From Amycolatopsis mongoliensis (GTDB taxonomy: Bacteria; Actinomycetota; Actinomycetes; Mycobacteriales; Pseudonocardiaceae): a stretch of 64,000 nucleotides of DNA. Every line of letters starts with the position of its first letter. Within the stretch, counting starts at the first letter, position 1. Of the stretch, positions 51,598 to 63,140 are shown one piece after another. The stretch is taken from the NCBI RefSeq assembly GCF_030285665.1, contig NZ_CP127295.1, forward strand, positions 5,704,001 to 5,768,000, written 5' to 3'. The translations under genes were made by a program, and so were the position numbers. A model generated the notes under the pieces. That model was not told the DNA's origin and searched no databases. It worked only from the letters and a program-made list of their open reading frames with translations.

Positions 51598-52515
51598 TCA
51601 CGCTCGCTTCGCGGCCAGCCGCTCTGCCCGCGGCCACCGCACATCGGTAGCCCACCCCAGTTGCTCGAACGTCCGGATCACCCGCGCCGAAACATCGACC
51701 TGACCCCGCAGCACCCCGTGCCGTGCACAAGTCGGATCCGCGTGGTGCGAGTTGTGCCAGCTCTCGCCCATCGAAAGCAGCGCCAGCGGCCAGAAGTTCG
51801 CTGCCTTGTCGCGGCTGGCGAACGGCCGCTCGCCGATCAGGTGACAAATCGAGTTCACCGACCACGACACATGGTGCAGGAAAGCGATCCGCACCAGCCC
51901 GGCCCAGAAGAACGCCGTCACCACACCCCACCACGACCACGAAAGCAGCCCGCCCAGCGCGGCCGGCAACGCCAAGCTCAGCGTGATCCACAGCCAGAAG
52001 TACCGGTTCACCCAGCGCAGGTCGCCGTCGGCGACCAGGTCCGGGGCGAAGCGGTCCGCGTTGGTCACCTCGCGGCCGAACATCCAGCCCATGTGCGCGT
52101 GCCAGAAGCCGCGCAGGAGCGCTGCCGGGGAGGTGCCGAACAGCCAGGGGGAGTGCGGGTCGCCCTCGCGGTCGGCGAACGCGTGGTGACGGCGGTGGCT
52201 GGCCACCCAGAAGATCACCGAGCCCTGCACCGCCATGCTGCCCGCGATGGCCAGCACGACCCGCAAGGGGCGCGAAGCCTTGAACGCGCCGTGGGTGAAG
52301 TAGCGGTGGTAGCCGACCGTCACCCCGAGCGTTGCGAACACGTAGAACGCCGCCGCCAGCGCCAGGTCGATCCACGTCATGCCCCAGCCCCACACCAGCG
52401 GGACCGCGACCAGGAGCGCCGCGAACGGCACCAGCAGGAACGTCTTCAGCACGAGCATCTCGCCCGTGCCGCGACGGTGGGAGATCAGCGGCTTGGGGGC
52501 GGCGCGCGAGGTCAT
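51598..52515 (-). CDS. Acyl-CoA/fatty acid delta-9 desaturase
   Basis: 305-aa membrane di-iron desaturase. The three histidine boxes are intact: GYHRYFTHGAF, ASHRRHHAFADREGDPHSPW and GESWHNSHHADPTCARHG. Hydrophobic segments pair as in stearoyl-CoA desaturases (LLVPFAALLVAVPLVWGW, IDLALAAAFYVFATLGVTVG, YFWLWITLSLALPAALGGLL, WWGVVTAFFWAGLVRIAFLHHV). It likely introduces a cis double bond into membrane acyl chains with electrons from a ferredoxin-type donor encoded elsewhere. Starts at ATG 52515. Single-gene transcript next to ctaA on the same strand (63 bp). Confidence 0.92.
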   Translation of the reverse strand: MTSRAAPKPLISHRRGTGEMLVLKTFLLVPFAALLVAVPLVWGWGMTWIDLALAAAFYVFATLGVTVGYHRYFTHGAFKASRPLRVVLAIAGSMAVQGSVIFWVASHRRHHAFADREGDPHSPWLFGTSPAALLRGFWHAHMGWMFGREVTNADRFAPDLVADGDLRWVNRYFWLWITLSLALPAALGGLLSWSWWGVVTAFFWAGLVRIAFLHHVSWSVNSICHLIGERPFASRDKAANFWPLALLSMGESWHNSHHADPTCARHGVLRGQVDVSARVIRTFEQLGWATDVRWPRAERLAAKRA

Positions 52516-52578
52516 GGCGCGAACAGTAACCCACGGGCGAAACGGGCACGCCGACGCGGAGTTAAGCCCGCGTTGCCG

Positions 52579-53544
52579 TCAGGCGGCGGTGAGTTCCCGC
52601 GGCGCGGCCTTCAGCGAGACCGCCGGGCCGCGATCGCGGCTGCCCGTCCACAGTGTCGCCGTCGCGATGATCACCGCCATCGCGCCGAGGACGTGGAACG
52701 ACACCATCGCCTCGGGCACGCCCAGTGCGTACTGCAGCGAGCCGAGCCCGCCCTGCGCGAGCGCGACCACCCAGACGCACGTGTAGCGCTGCCACAGGCC
52801 CTTCGGCGCGCCGACGCGCAGCAGCTGGAGGCCGAACACCGCGAGCAGCAGCATGTACAGCACGAGCAGTCCGCCGTGGACCTGGGCGAGCGTCTCGACC
52901 GAAACGGCCAGGCGGTGCGTGTTGATGTCACCGCTGTGCGGGCCGGCGCCGGTCACCGTCGTGCCCGCGGCGAGCACGAGCCACATCACGACGGCCAGCG
53001 CGACCAGGATCCCGCGGCCGGCCGCGGGGACGAGCGAGCGCCCGGGCTCGTCGCCCTCGCGGAACGCGCGCAGCAGCAGGACCGCGAGCCAGACGAGGGG
53101 AGTGGTGGCGAGGAAGTGGATCGCGACGGTCCACCACTCGAGCTTGGCGAGCACGGTCATCCCGCCGACGACGGCCTGCAGCACGACGCCGCCGGGCATC
53201 GTCCAGGCCAGCTTGACCAGGCGGGTGCGGCTCGGGTGGTCGATCTGCACGCGCCACGCCGTGATGACGGCGACCGCGGCGACGGCGATGACGACGCCGG
53301 TGAGCATCCGGTTGCCGAACTCGATCCACTGGTTGAGCGCGTGGATGCCGGGGTGGTTCACCGGGACCAGGCTGCCGGCGACGCACTGCGGCCAGGTCGG
53401 GCAGCCGAGGCCCGAGCCGGTGACGCGCACGATCGAGCCGGTGACGCCGATCAGCGCCTGCGCGAGGACCGCGGCGATCCCGACGGCCCGCTGCACGGCG
53501 GCGGAGGGAAACGGCAGGCGGGCGACAAGGCTGGTGAACGGCAC
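52579..53544 (-). CDS. ctaA: Heme A synthase (CtaA/COX15)
   Basis: 321-aa membrane protein that oxidises the C8 methyl of heme O to give heme A. About eight membrane helices; heme-ligand histidines occur in the expected regions: NHPGIHALNQWIEFGNRMLTG, WWTVAIHFLATTPLVW, INTHRLAVSVETLAQVHGGLLVLY and MVSFHVLGAMAV. The conserved cysteine pair GLGCPTWPQC is in the first loop. The GTG at 53544 has a TACCAT -10 box (53551-53556) 6 nt before it on the minus strand, so the gene has its own leaderless promoter. Works with ctaB at 42.6 kb. Confidence 0.95.
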   Translation of the reverse strand: MPFTSLVARLPFPSAAVQRAVGIAAVLAQALIGVTGSIVRVTGSGLGCPTWPQCVAGSLVPVNHPGIHALNQWIEFGNRMLTGVVIAVAAVAVITAWRVQIDHPSRTRLVKLAWTMPGGVVLQAVVGGMTVLAKLEWWTVAIHFLATTPLVWLAVLLLRAFREGDEPGRSLVPAAGRGILVALAVVMWLVLAAGTTVTGAGPHSGDINTHRLAVSVETLAQVHGGLLVLYMLLLAVFGLQLLRVGAPKGLWQRYTCVWVVALAQGGLGSLQYALGVPEAMVSFHVLGAMAVIIATATLWTGSRDRGPAVSLKAAPRELTAA

Positions 53545-53636
53545 CCATCGATGGTAGAGCGCGCGGAAACGTGGCTTTCGGCAGGTCCCGGCGCCCAGAA
53601 CGGCGACGTGGCCGCAAGGGACCTAGGTCACCCGGG

Positions 53637-54422
53637 TCAGGTGAGTTTGGTCGTCCGCGAAGCCAAAGCTCCGGCGAGAACCGCCCACACCGCCAGGACC
53701 AGCAGCGGCCCCGGAGCGAACGCCCCGTCCACCAAGGCCGTCCGCATCCCCTCGGCCAGTGCCCCCGACGGCAGCAGCTCCACCACGCGAGCCAGACCCG
53801 AAGGCAACGACGACGGCGCCAGCAGGATGCCGCCCGCCAGCAGGAGCGCGAACCAGACGATGTTCGCCAACGCCAGGACCGCCTCCGCGCGCAACGCGCC
53901 GCCCAACAGGACGCCGAGCGCTCCGAACGCCAGTGTCCCCAGCACCAGCAGCAGCACCGCCGAAGCCAGACCCGGCAACGAGGGCGACCACCCCAGGAAT
54001 GCCGCCACCACGCCGATGATCACCGACTGCAGGACGACCACCACCAGCGCTGCGATCAGCCGGCCGGCCACCAGCAGCCACCGGGGCAACGCCGTGGCCG
54101 AAAGCCTCTTCAGCACTCCGTAACGCCGGTCGAAGCCCAGCGCGATCGCCTGGCCGGTGAACGCCGACGACATCACCGCCAGCGCCAGGATCCGGGGCGT
54201 GATCCAGTCCACTTTGGACGTCGAGCCGAGCTGGGCCGCCGGCAGGATGTCCAGCAGGGACAACCCGATCAGCAGCGCCAGCGGGATCAGCAGCGTCAGC
54301 AGCACCTGCTCGCCGTGGCGCAGCGTCAGGCTCGCCTCGACCCGCGCGTGCGTCCGCAGCATGCGGCCCAGCGACCCCCGTCCGGGGGCCGGGGTGAACG
54401 TCCCGGCGGGGAAAGTGCTCAT
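53637..54422 (-). CDS. ABC-2 type transporter permease
   Basis: 261-aa permease with six hydrophobic segments (LLTLLIPLALLIGLSLLDIL, ILALAVMSSAFTGQAIALGF, LLVAGRLIAALVVVVLQSVIIGVVAAFLG, AVLLLVLGTLAFGALGVLLGGAL, LALANIVWFALLLAGGILL, GPLLVLAVWAVLAGALASR). The ATG overlaps the stop of the ATPase gene (ATGA), giving a two-gene exporter. In related actinobacteria this pair lies between ctaA and the mannosyltransferase gene mptB. The substrate is unknown; DrrB/daunorubicin-type exporters are the nearest class by architecture. Confidence 0.9.
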   Translation of the reverse strand: MSTFPAGTFTPAPGRGSLGRMLRTHARVEASLTLRHGEQVLLTLLIPLALLIGLSLLDILPAAQLGSTSKVDWITPRILALAVMSSAFTGQAIALGFDRRYGVLKRLSATALPRWLLVAGRLIAALVVVVLQSVIIGVVAAFLGWSPSLPGLASAVLLLVLGTLAFGALGVLLGGALRAEAVLALANIVWFALLLAGGILLAPSSLPSGLARVVELLPSGALAEGMRTALVDGAFAPGPLLVLAVWAVLAGALASRTTKLT

Positions 54423-55345
54423 GCCCGCAGCTCCCGTCCGGTCAGCTCCAGGAAGACCTCTTCGAGCGTGCGCTTGCCGACCTGCAGCTCCTCCGGCAGC
54501 ACGCCCTGCTGCGCGCACCACGCCGTGACCGTCGACACGACCTGCGGGTCGACCGAGCCCACCACGACGTACGTGCCCGGAGCCGATTCGCGCACGGCGT
54601 AGCCCTCCGGCAGCGCCGCGGCCAGCAGCGCCGTGTCCAGCCGCGTGCGTGCCTTGAACCGCAGGCCCGCGTTGCCGCTCTCGTCCACCGTCAGCGACTG
54701 CGGCGCACCGGACACGACGACCTTGCCGTGGTCCACGATCACCACCGTGTCGGCCAGCGCTTCGGCCTCCTCCATCAGGTGCGTGGTCAGCAGCACCGAG
54801 ACGCCGTCGCGGCGCAACGCGCCCAGCAGGTCCCACACCAGGCGCCGGGCCTGGGGGTCCATGCCCGCGGTCGGCTCGTCGAGGAATACCAGCTCCGGCC
54901 GCCCGACCAGCGCGCACGCCAGCGAAAGCCGCTGCTGCTGCCCGCCGGAGAGGCGCTTGAACGGCGTCCGCCGCACCGACGCCAGCCCGAGGACGTCCAG
55001 CAGCCACGCCGGATCCAGCGGGGAGGCCGCGCAGGAAGCCACCAGCCCGAGCATCTCGGCGGCGCGGACGCCGGGGTAGGCGCCGCCGCCCTGGGGCATG
55101 ATCCCGACCCGGGGGCGCAGCGCCGCCGACTCGCGGACCGGGTCGAGGCCGAGCACGCGGACCGTGCCCGCGTCAGCGCGAAGGAAGCCTTCGCAGATCT
55201 CGACGGTGGTGGTCTTGCCGGCCCCGTTCGGGCCGAGCAGGGCGAGCAGGCTGCCGCGCTCCATCTGCAGGTCGAGACCGTCGACCGCGCGGGTGGAGCC
55301 GTAGCTTTTCACCAGCCCGGTGATCTCGACGGCGGGGGCACTCAC
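54419..55345 (-). CDS. ABC transporter ATP-binding protein
   Basis: 308-aa ATPase of a DrrA/CcmA-type exporter. Walker A LLGPNGAGKTTTVEI, Q-loop IMPQGGGAYPGV, signature LSGGQQQRLSLACAL, Walker B ELVFLDEPTAGMD, and the H-loop TTHLMEEAEALA are all intact. After residue ~220 comes the extra C-terminal domain usual for this class (GLRFKARTRLDTALLAAALP and following), ending in the KRTLEEVFLELTGREL helix. GTG 55345 is the start. It follows mptB by 6 nt and is coupled to the permease gene, so mptB-ABC ATPase-permease may be one transcript. Confidence 0.94.
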   Translation of the reverse strand: MSAPAVEITGLVKSYGSTRAVDGLDLQMERGSLLALLGPNGAGKTTTVEICEGFLRADAGTVRVLGLDPVRESAALRPRVGIMPQGGGAYPGVRAAEMLGLVASCAASPLDPAWLLDVLGLASVRRTPFKRLSGGQQQRLSLACALVGRPELVFLDEPTAGMDPQARRLVWDLLGALRRDGVSVLLTTHLMEEAEALADTVVIVDHGKVVVSGAPQSLTVDESGNAGLRFKARTRLDTALLAAALPEGYAVRESAPGTYVVVGSVDPQVVSTVTAWCAQQGVLPEELQVGKRTLEEVFLELTGRELRA

Positions 55346-55351
55346 GTCGGG

Positions 55352-57022
55352 TCACGATACGGGCTCGGCCCGCACGGGTACCCGCGGGGACGGCCTGGAG
55401 AGCAGGACGGGAGCGAGCCGCCGCACGATCAGCATCCCGCCGCCGCACACGACGACCGCCGCGACGTAGGCGAACGGCAGCACGTACGGGCGGCCGTCGA
55501 AGGTGCTGCCCGTGGGCGGCAGCAGGAACGGCAGGGCGGCGGACAGCACCGCCGCGGCCACCCGGAACCGGGACGTCCCGGCCGCGGCGGCCAGCGGGAT
55601 CACCGCCCACAGCACGTACCAGGGCTGCAGGTTGATCTGCAGGATCATCACCGCGCCCAGGGAGACGCCGAGGCCGATGATCGGCCGGTAGCGCCACTTG
55701 AAGCTGTCCCACAGGAACTTGAACGTGATCGCGACGGCGACCAGGTAGCCCAGCGCGCCGAGGATCGGCACCAGCCCGTTGGTGTGGTTGCCGAGCCCGA
55801 GCGCGATGCCGAGGACGCCGGAGAGGTTGGCGAGCTCCGCGGTGGGGGAGATCCAGGAGCGGACCAGGCCGGGGGTGTCGAACGTCGCGCCGACCCAGCC
55901 GAAGCCGAGCCCGGTGCCGAAGCAGACCGCGACCAGCACGACGCCGAACCACAGCGCCATCGGTGCCCCGGCGAAGAAGAGGTCCTTGAGCCGGCCGTGC
56001 CAGCGCCGCGCCACCATCACGGCGAAGAACGGCAACGCGAACAGCGCGGGCAGCTTCACCGCGACGCCCAGGGTGATGATCGCCACCCCGAGCCCGATGT
56101 AGAGCAGCTCGCCGCGCGCCAGCGGCGGTGGCGTGTCGCCCTTCACCCGGATCGGCAGCCGCCGGATGCCGACCTCCAGCCCGGCGAGCATCAGGCCGAT
56201 GGCGAGCGCGTCGTTGTGGGCGCCGGCGATGAAGTGGAAGATCAGCAGCGGGTTCAGGGCGCCGAGCCACAGCGCGGTCGCGGGCTGCACGCCGAAGCGG
56301 CGGGCCAGCCGGGGCAGCGCCCAGACGATGAGGACCACGCCGGCCAGGGCGAGCACGCGCTGCAGGAGCACGCCGACGGCGATGCTGTTGCCCGCCAGCG
56401 GCGCGAGCCAGCCGCCGAGGCGCAGCACCAGCGGCCCGTACGGCGCCGGCGTCTCGCGCCACATGTTCGACACGCCCGCGGTGAACGGGTCGGCGACGCC
56501 GAGCGCCTGCGCCGGGCCCAGGACGTAGGGGTCCATCCCGCGGTGCACGATCTCGCTCTGCGCGAGGTAGCTGTAGACGTCGCGGGAGAACAGCGGCGGG
56601 ATGACCAGCAGCGGCAGCACCCACAGGGCGATCGTGCGGGCGAGCTGGCCCTGCGACGCGAGCCGGGCGCTGTCGGGCCGGGCGAACCGGCCGAGCATCA
56701 GCCAGCTCAGCACCAGGATGCCCATCCCGGAGATGGCGATGGCCAGCGAGACCGTGGGGATCCGGGTGAACAGCCGCAGCACCGGGATCTCCTGCACCGG
56801 GTTGATCACCGGGGCGGCGCCGGCGCCGAGGGAGCCGAGCGCGAGGAAGAGCGACCCGATCGTGCCGAAGCGGCGGACGACGTTGAGGCCGCGCCGTTCG
56901 TCGGCCTCCAGGGGCAGCGGCTCCAGCGGGTGGACGGGCGAGAGCGTGACGGGGTGGGCACTCCCGGTGGAGAGCTCCTCTACTTGCCGTTCCTGCTGTG
57001 CAGGGTGTTCGCCTACTGCCAC
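55352..57022 (-). CDS. mptB: Polyprenol-phosphate-mannose alpha-1,6-mannosyltransferase MptB
   Basis: 556-aa GT-C glycosyltransferase with about 12-13 membrane segments. In mycobacteria and corynebacteria MptB starts the alpha-1,6 mannan backbone of lipomannan. GT-C acidic motif in the first periplasmic loop: PPLFSRDVYSYLAQSEIVHRGMDPYVLGP; also MWRETPAPYGPLVLRLGGWLA, NPLLIFHFIAGAHNDALAIGLML and LQINLQPWYVLW. The GTG at 57022 has a TACCCT -10 (57029-57034, minus strand) ending 6 nt upstream, again leaderless. The divergent neighbour is sufR, an arrangement shared with mycobacteria. The N-terminal ~50 residues are polar and probably cytoplasmic. Confidence 0.92.
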   Translation of the reverse strand: MAVGEHPAQQERQVEELSTGSAHPVTLSPVHPLEPLPLEADERRGLNVVRRFGTIGSLFLALGSLGAGAAPVINPVQEIPVLRLFTRIPTVSLAIAISGMGILVLSWLMLGRFARPDSARLASQGQLARTIALWVLPLLVIPPLFSRDVYSYLAQSEIVHRGMDPYVLGPAQALGVADPFTAGVSNMWRETPAPYGPLVLRLGGWLAPLAGNSIAVGVLLQRVLALAGVVLIVWALPRLARRFGVQPATALWLGALNPLLIFHFIAGAHNDALAIGLMLAGLEVGIRRLPIRVKGDTPPPLARGELLYIGLGVAIITLGVAVKLPALFALPFFAVMVARRWHGRLKDLFFAGAPMALWFGVVLVAVCFGTGLGFGWVGATFDTPGLVRSWISPTAELANLSGVLGIALGLGNHTNGLVPILGALGYLVAVAITFKFLWDSFKWRYRPIIGLGVSLGAVMILQINLQPWYVLWAVIPLAAAAGTSRFRVAAAVLSAALPFLLPPTGSTFDGRPYVLPFAYVAAVVVCGGGMLIVRRLAPVLLSRPSPRVPVRAEPVS

Positions 57023-57103
57023 GCGTGCAGGGTATCGGGGCCGTCCCCGAGTGAGTCAGGTCACTGCCGGACACCCCGCCTTTGCCGAGCGCCGGGAAAT
57101 AAG

Positions 57104-57115
57104 ACACACTTGTGT
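57104..57115. promoter_or_regulatory. Candidate SufR operator ACACA-CT-TGTGT
   Basis: A perfect inverted repeat immediately before the sufR GTG (57117), overlapping the end of the -10-like TAAGAC (57100-57105). SufR repressors bind inverted repeats at their own promoter, so this is a good autoregulation site. It is inferred, not shown. Confidence 0.55.
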
Positions 57116-57116
57116 T

Positions 57117-57932
57117 GTGAAAAAGACGGAGGCGGGCGACCAGGCGGGTGGCGACATGCCACGTGCCGGGCTCCCCGCTGTCCCGTCGCAGGTCAGCGCC
57201 GAGGGCAAAACCCGGCACGAGGTCGCGCGGCTGCTGCTGGAACAGGGTCCCATGACCGCCGTCGTGGTCGCCGAGCAGCTCGGGATCAGCCCGACGGCCG
57301 TCCGCCGGCACCTGGACGCGCTTCTCGCGGACGGCGAAGCCGAGACGAGGGACGCGCCGCGGCGGGGACCCCGGGGCCGGGGTCGTCCGGCGAAGCTCTT
57401 CCTGCTGACCGAGTCCGGCCGCGCCCGCTTCGGGCACGCCTACGACGACCTGGCCGTGTCCGCCATCCGCTTCCTCGCCGAGCACGCCGGTGAAGACGCC
57501 GTCCGCGCCTTCGCCGAGCAGCGCATCGAGAGGCTCGTCGGTCCGCACCGCGCGGCGATCACCGGGTCGAGTGATCCGGCGACGCGCGCGGAGGCCCTCG
57601 CGACCGCGCTGACCAGGGAGGGCTACGCTGCGTCGACCCGTCAGGTCGCCGCTCCGGCACCCGGGCAGAACGTCGGCGCGCAGCTCTGCCAGCACCACTG
57701 TCCGGTCGCCCACGTGGCCGCGGAGTTCCCGCAGCTGTGCGAGGCCGAAACCGAGGCGTTCGCGCAGCTGCTGGGCACCCACGTCCAGCGGCTGGCGACC
57801 ATCGCGCGCGGTGACTCCGCGTGCACCACCCACGTACCCGTTACGGCGGGTCACCCGGCCCATCCCGAGCCGGGAAGCACGGTGCCCTCTGGGCGCACAG
57901 CACGGATCCCGAATGGAGGGAAACCCGCATGA
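57117..57932 (+). CDS. sufR: Fe-S cluster-sensing repressor SufR
   Basis: 271-aa DeoR/ArsR-like winged-helix regulator that holds an Fe-S cluster and represses the suf operon when clusters are plentiful. The wHTH is at about residues 28-85 ([45 protein letters not shown]). The cluster region near the C-terminus is [31 protein letters not shown], with three cysteines in the family's spacing. GTG 57117 is the likely start with an ACACA/TGTGT palindrome just before it; ATG 57159 is an alternative, preceded by no clear site. The stop overlaps the sufB ATG (ATGA). It heads the suf operon. Confidence 0.93.
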   Translation: MKKTEAGDQAGGDMPRAGLPAVPSQVSAEGKTRHEVARLLLEQGPMTAVVVAEQLGISPTAVRRHLDALLADGEAETRDAPRRGPRGRGRPAKLFLLTESGRARFGHAYDDLAVSAIRFLAEHAGEDAVRAFAEQRIERLVGPHRAAITGSSDPATRAEALATALTREGYAASTRQVAAPAPGQNVGAQLCQHHCPVAHVAAEFPQLCEAETEAFAQLLGTHVQRLATIARGDSACTTHVPVTAGHPAHPEPGSTVPSGRTARIPNGGKPA

Positions 57933-59377
57933 CTGCCGCTGCCGAGCAGCGCACTCCCACCACCGCGCCCTTGAGCCAGGAAGAGACCATCGAGTCCCTG
58001 GGCAAGTACGCGTTCGGCTGGGCCGACTCCGACGAGGCGGGCGCCAGCGCCCGTCGCGGGCTGAACGAGGATGTCGTCACCGACATCTCCGGGAAGAAGT
58101 CCGAACCGGAGTGGATGCGCGAAGCGCGACTGAAGGCGCTCAAGCTCTTCGAGAAGAAGCCCATGCCCAACTGGGGTGCGGACCTCTCCGGGATCGACTT
58201 CGACAACATCAAGTACTTCGTCCGCTCCAGCGAGAAGCAGGCTGCGAGCTGGGAAGACCTGCCCGAGGACATCAAGAACACGTACGACAAGCTCGGCATC
58301 CCCGAGGCGGAGAAGCAGCGCCTCGTCGCCGGTGTCGCGGCCCAGTACGAGTCCGAGGTCGTCTACCACTCGATCCGCGAGGACCTCGAGAAGCAGGGCG
58401 TGCTCTTCCTCGACACGGACACCGCGCTGCGCGAGCAGCCGGAGCTGTTCCAGGAGTACTTCGGCTCGGTCATCCCGGCCGGCGACAACAAGTTCTCCGC
58501 GCTGAACACCGCGGTGTGGTCCGGTGGCTCGTTCATCTACGTGCCGAAGGGCGTGCACGTGGACATCCCGCTGCAGGCCTACTTCCGGATCAACACCGAG
58601 AACATGGGCCAGTTCGAGCGGACCCTGATCATCGTCGACGAAGGTGCGTACGTGCACTACGTCGAGGGCTGCACGGCGCCGATCTACCAGTCCGACTCGC
58701 TGCACTCGGCGGTCGTGGAGATCATCGTCAAGAAGGGCGCCCGCTGCCGCTACACGACCATCCAGAACTGGTCGAACAACGTCTACAACCTGGTCACCAA
58801 GCGCGCCAAGTGCGAAGAGGGCGCGACCATGGAATGGATCGACGGCAACATCGGTTCCAAGGTGACGATGAAGTACCCGTCGGTGTTCCTCATGGGCGAG
58901 CACGCCAAGGGCGAGGTCCTGTCGGTCGCGTTCGCGGGCGAGGGACAGCACCAGGACGCGGGCGCCAAGATGGAGCACCTCGCGCCGTACACCTCTTCGA
59001 CGATCGTGTCGAAGTCGGTGGCGCGCGGCGGCGGCCGCACCTCGTACCGCGGCCTGGTCCGCGTGGCGAAGCGGGCGCACCACTCGCGGTCCAGCGTGGT
59101 CTGTGACGCGCTGCTGGTCGACACGATCTCGCGCTCGGACACCTACCCGTACGTGGACATCCGCAACGACGAGGTGTCCATGGGCCACGAGGCCACGGTG
59201 TCCAAGGTCAGCGAAGAGCAGCTGTTCTACCTGATGTCGCGCGGCCTCGACGAGGCCGAGGCGATGGCGATGATCGTGCGCGGCTTCGTGGAGCCGATCG
59301 CCCGTGAGCTGCCGATGGAGTACGCGCTCGAGCTGAACCGCCTGATCGAGCTCCAGATGGAAGGGTCCGTCGGCTAG
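57929..59377 (+). CDS. sufB: Fe-S cluster assembly scaffold SufB
   Basis: 482-aa SufB, the scaffold of the SufBC2D complex on which Fe-S clusters form. Family blocks: [120 protein letters not shown], the long beta-helix, and [34 protein letters not shown] with the conserved Cys. Starts at ATG 57929, overlapping the sufR stop. Unlike the Mycobacterium tuberculosis gene, no intein interrupts it: the length is normal for an uninterrupted SufB. It is followed after 2 nt by sufD. Confidence 0.97.
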   Translation: MTAAAEQRTPTTAPLSQEETIESLGKYAFGWADSDEAGASARRGLNEDVVTDISGKKSEPEWMREARLKALKLFEKKPMPNWGADLSGIDFDNIKYFVRSSEKQAASWEDLPEDIKNTYDKLGIPEAEKQRLVAGVAAQYESEVVYHSIREDLEKQGVLFLDTDTALREQPELFQEYFGSVIPAGDNKFSALNTAVWSGGSFIYVPKGVHVDIPLQAYFRINTENMGQFERTLIIVDEGAYVHYVEGCTAPIYQSDSLHSAVVEIIVKKGARCRYTTIQNWSNNVYNLVTKRAKCEEGATMEWIDGNIGSKVTMKYPSVFLMGEHAKGEVLSVAFAGEGQHQDAGAKMEHLAPYTSSTIVSKSVARGGGRTSYRGLVRVAKRAHHSRSSVVCDALLVDTISRSDTYPYVDIRNDEVSMGHEATVSKVSEEQLFYLMSRGLDEAEAMAMIVRGFVEPIARELPMEYALELNRLIELQMEGSVG

Positions 59378-59379
59378 TC

Positions 59380-60552
59380 ATGTCGGTTACCGAGAACAAC
59401 GTTTCGGAGTCGCTTCGCGAGGGGGCCGTCATTCCGGCGGCCTCCCGCGCGGAGCGCTTCACCTCCTACGACGTCGAGGCCTTCGAGGTCCCGGGCGGCC
59501 GTGAGGAGAACTGGCGCTTCACGCCGATGAAGCGGCTGCGCGGCCTGCACGACGGCAGCGCGCCCGCCACCGGCGAGATCACGCTGGAAGCCGACGCCGC
59601 CCCCGAGCTGACCGTCGAGACCGTCGGCCGCGACGACCCGCGGCTGGGCCAGGCCGGCGTCCCGAGCGACCGGATCGCCGCCCAGGCCTACTCGTCGTTC
59701 CAGAAGGCCACCGTCGTGACGGTGCCGAAGGAGACGAAGGCGTCCAAGCCGTCCGTGCTGCGCATCCACGGTCCCGGGGTGGACCAGGTCGCCTACGGGC
59801 ACCTGCAGGTCCGCGCCGAGGCGTTCGCCGAAGCCGTGGTCGTGCTCGACCACGTCGGTTCCGGCACCTACGCCGACAACGTCGAGTTCGTCATCGGAGA
59901 CGGCGCCAAGGTCACCGTGGTCAGCGTCCAGGACTGGGCCGACGACGCGGTGCACGTCTCCGAGCAGCACCTCAAGCTGGGCCGCGACGCCGCGCTGCGG
60001 CACACGGTCATCACCCTGGGCGGTGACCTGGTCCGCGTCTCGCCGACGGCGACCTTCACCGACAAGGGCGGCGACGTCGACATGCTCGGCGTCTACTTCG
60101 CCGACGGCGGCCAGCACCAGGAACACCGCCTCTTCGTCGACCACGCGGTGCCCAACTGCAAGTCGCGGGTGGGCTACAAGGGCGCGCTGCAGGGCGAGGG
60201 CGCGCACACGGTCTGGATCGGCGACGTGCTGATCCGTGCCGCGGCCGAGGCCACCGACACCTACGAGTTCAACCGCAACCTGGTGCTCACGCCGGGTGCC
60301 CGCGCGGACTCCGTGCCGAACCTCGAGATCGAGACCGGCGAGATCGAAGGCGCCGGCCACGCGAGCGCGACGGGAAGGTTCGACGACGAGCAGTTGTTCT
60401 ACCTGCAGTCGCGTGGGATCGCCGAAGAAGCCGCCCGCCGGCTGGTCGTGCGCGGGTTCTTCCACGAGATCCTGGTGAAGATCGACGTCCCCGAGGTGCG
60501 CGAGCGCCTCGAAGCCGCGATCGAGGCCGAGCTCGAAGCCGTTGGCGCCTGA
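59380..60552 (+). CDS. sufD: Fe-S cluster assembly protein SufD
   Basis: 390-aa SufD, the SufB-related partner in SufBC2D. The N-terminal region FTSYDVEAFEVPGGREENWRFTPMKRLRGLHDG is typical; the beta-helix core includes VVVLDHVGSGTYADNVEFVIGDGAKVTVVSVQDWADDAVHVSEQHLKLGRDAALRHTVITLGG, and the C-terminal part has the conserved His-bearing EHRLFVDHAVPNCKSRVGYKGALQGEGAHTVWIGDVLI and DDEQLFYLQSRGIAEEAARRLVVRGFF, which mirrors the end of SufB. Two nt after sufB. 33 nt separate it from sufC. Confidence 0.96.
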   Translation: MSVTENNVSESLREGAVIPAASRAERFTSYDVEAFEVPGGREENWRFTPMKRLRGLHDGSAPATGEITLEADAAPELTVETVGRDDPRLGQAGVPSDRIAAQAYSSFQKATVVTVPKETKASKPSVLRIHGPGVDQVAYGHLQVRAEAFAEAVVVLDHVGSGTYADNVEFVIGDGAKVTVVSVQDWADDAVHVSEQHLKLGRDAALRHTVITLGGDLVRVSPTATFTDKGGDVDMLGVYFADGGQHQEHRLFVDHAVPNCKSRVGYKGALQGEGAHTVWIGDVLIRAAAEATDTYEFNRNLVLTPGARADSVPNLEIETGEIEGAGHASATGRFDDEQLFYLQSRGIAEEAARRLVVRGFFHEILVKIDVPEVRERLEAAIEAELEAVGA

Positions 60553-60585
60553 CGCCGTCCACCGCAGACTTTTAGGAAACGAAGA

Positions 60586-61356
60586 ATGGCTACCCTGGAA
60601 ATCAAGGACCTGCACGCCTCGGTCGACACCGACGAAGGCGCCAAGGAGATCCTCAAGGGCGTGAACCTGACGATCAAGTCGGGCGAGACGCACGCGATCA
60701 TGGGCCCCAACGGCTCCGGCAAGTCCACCCTGTCCTACGCGATCGCCGGCCACCCCAAGTACCGGGTGACCTCCGGCGAGGTGCTGCTCGACGGCGAGAA
60801 CGTCCTCGAGATGAGCGTCGACGAGCGCGCGCGGGCCGGTCTGTTCTTGGCCATGCAGTACCCGGTCGAGGTCCCCGGTGTCTCGATGTCCAACTTCCTC
60901 CGCACCGCGGCCACCGCGGTCCGTGGCGAGGCCCCCAAGCTGCGCCACTGGGTCAAGGAGGTCAAGGAGGAGATGGGCAAGCTCGAGATCTCGCAGGAGT
61001 TCGCCGAGCGCTCGGTCAACGAGGGCTTCTCCGGCGGCGAGAAGAAGCGCCACGAGATCCTGCAGCTGGCGCTGCTCAAGCCGAAGTTCGCCATCCTCGA
61101 CGAGACCGACTCCGGTCTCGACGTCGACGCCCTGCGCGTCGTGTCCGAGGGTGTCAACGCGTACAAGGCTTCGAGCGAGGTCGGCGTCATGCTGATCACG
61201 CACTACACCCGGATCCTGCGGCACATCACGCCGGACTTCGTGCACGTCTTCGCCGGCGGCCAGATCGTCGAGTCGGGCGGCAAGGAGCTGGCGGACGAGC
61301 TGGAGGAGCACGGTTACGTCAAGTACGCCGGCAAGCCCGAAGCGGCCGCGCTCTGA
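60586..61356 (+). CDS. sufC: Fe-S cluster assembly ATPase SufC
   Basis: 256-aa ABC-type ATPase of SufBC2D that drives conformational change during cluster assembly. Walker [18 protein letters not shown]-loop [12 protein letters not shown], signature [16 protein letters not shown], Walker [21 protein letters not shown], and H-loop LITHYTRIL are all intact; the GGEKKR and DETDSGLD forms are specific to SufC. The ATG follows GGAAACGAAG. No transmembrane partner, as expected. Between sufD and sufS in the operon. Confidence 0.97.
   Translation: MATLEIKDLHASVDTDEGAKEILKGVNLTIKSGETHAIMGPNGSGKSTLSYAIAGHPKYRVTSGEVLLDGENVLEMSVDERARAGLFLAMQYPVEVPGVSMSNFLRTAATAVRGEAPKLRHWVKEVKEEMGKLEISQEFAERSVNEGFSGGEKKRHEILQLALLKPKFAILDETDSGLDVDALRVVSEGVNAYKASSEVGVMLITHYTRILRHITPDFVHVFAGGQIVESGGKELADELEEHGYVKYAGKPEAAAL

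Positions 61357-63136
<1,780 letters not shown>

Positions 63137-63140
<4 letters not shown>

Noticed and set aside
54728..57493. 921-aa plus-strand frame opposite the ABC ATPase and mptB
   Set aside because: Strongly biased Gln/His/Asp/Arg composition from antisense of membrane-protein codons; it also runs through the sufR start in another frame.
57929..59377. Intein in sufB, as in Mycobacterium tuberculosis
   Set aside because: The frame is a normal 482 aa with continuous SufB sequence; no intein splicing blocks are present.
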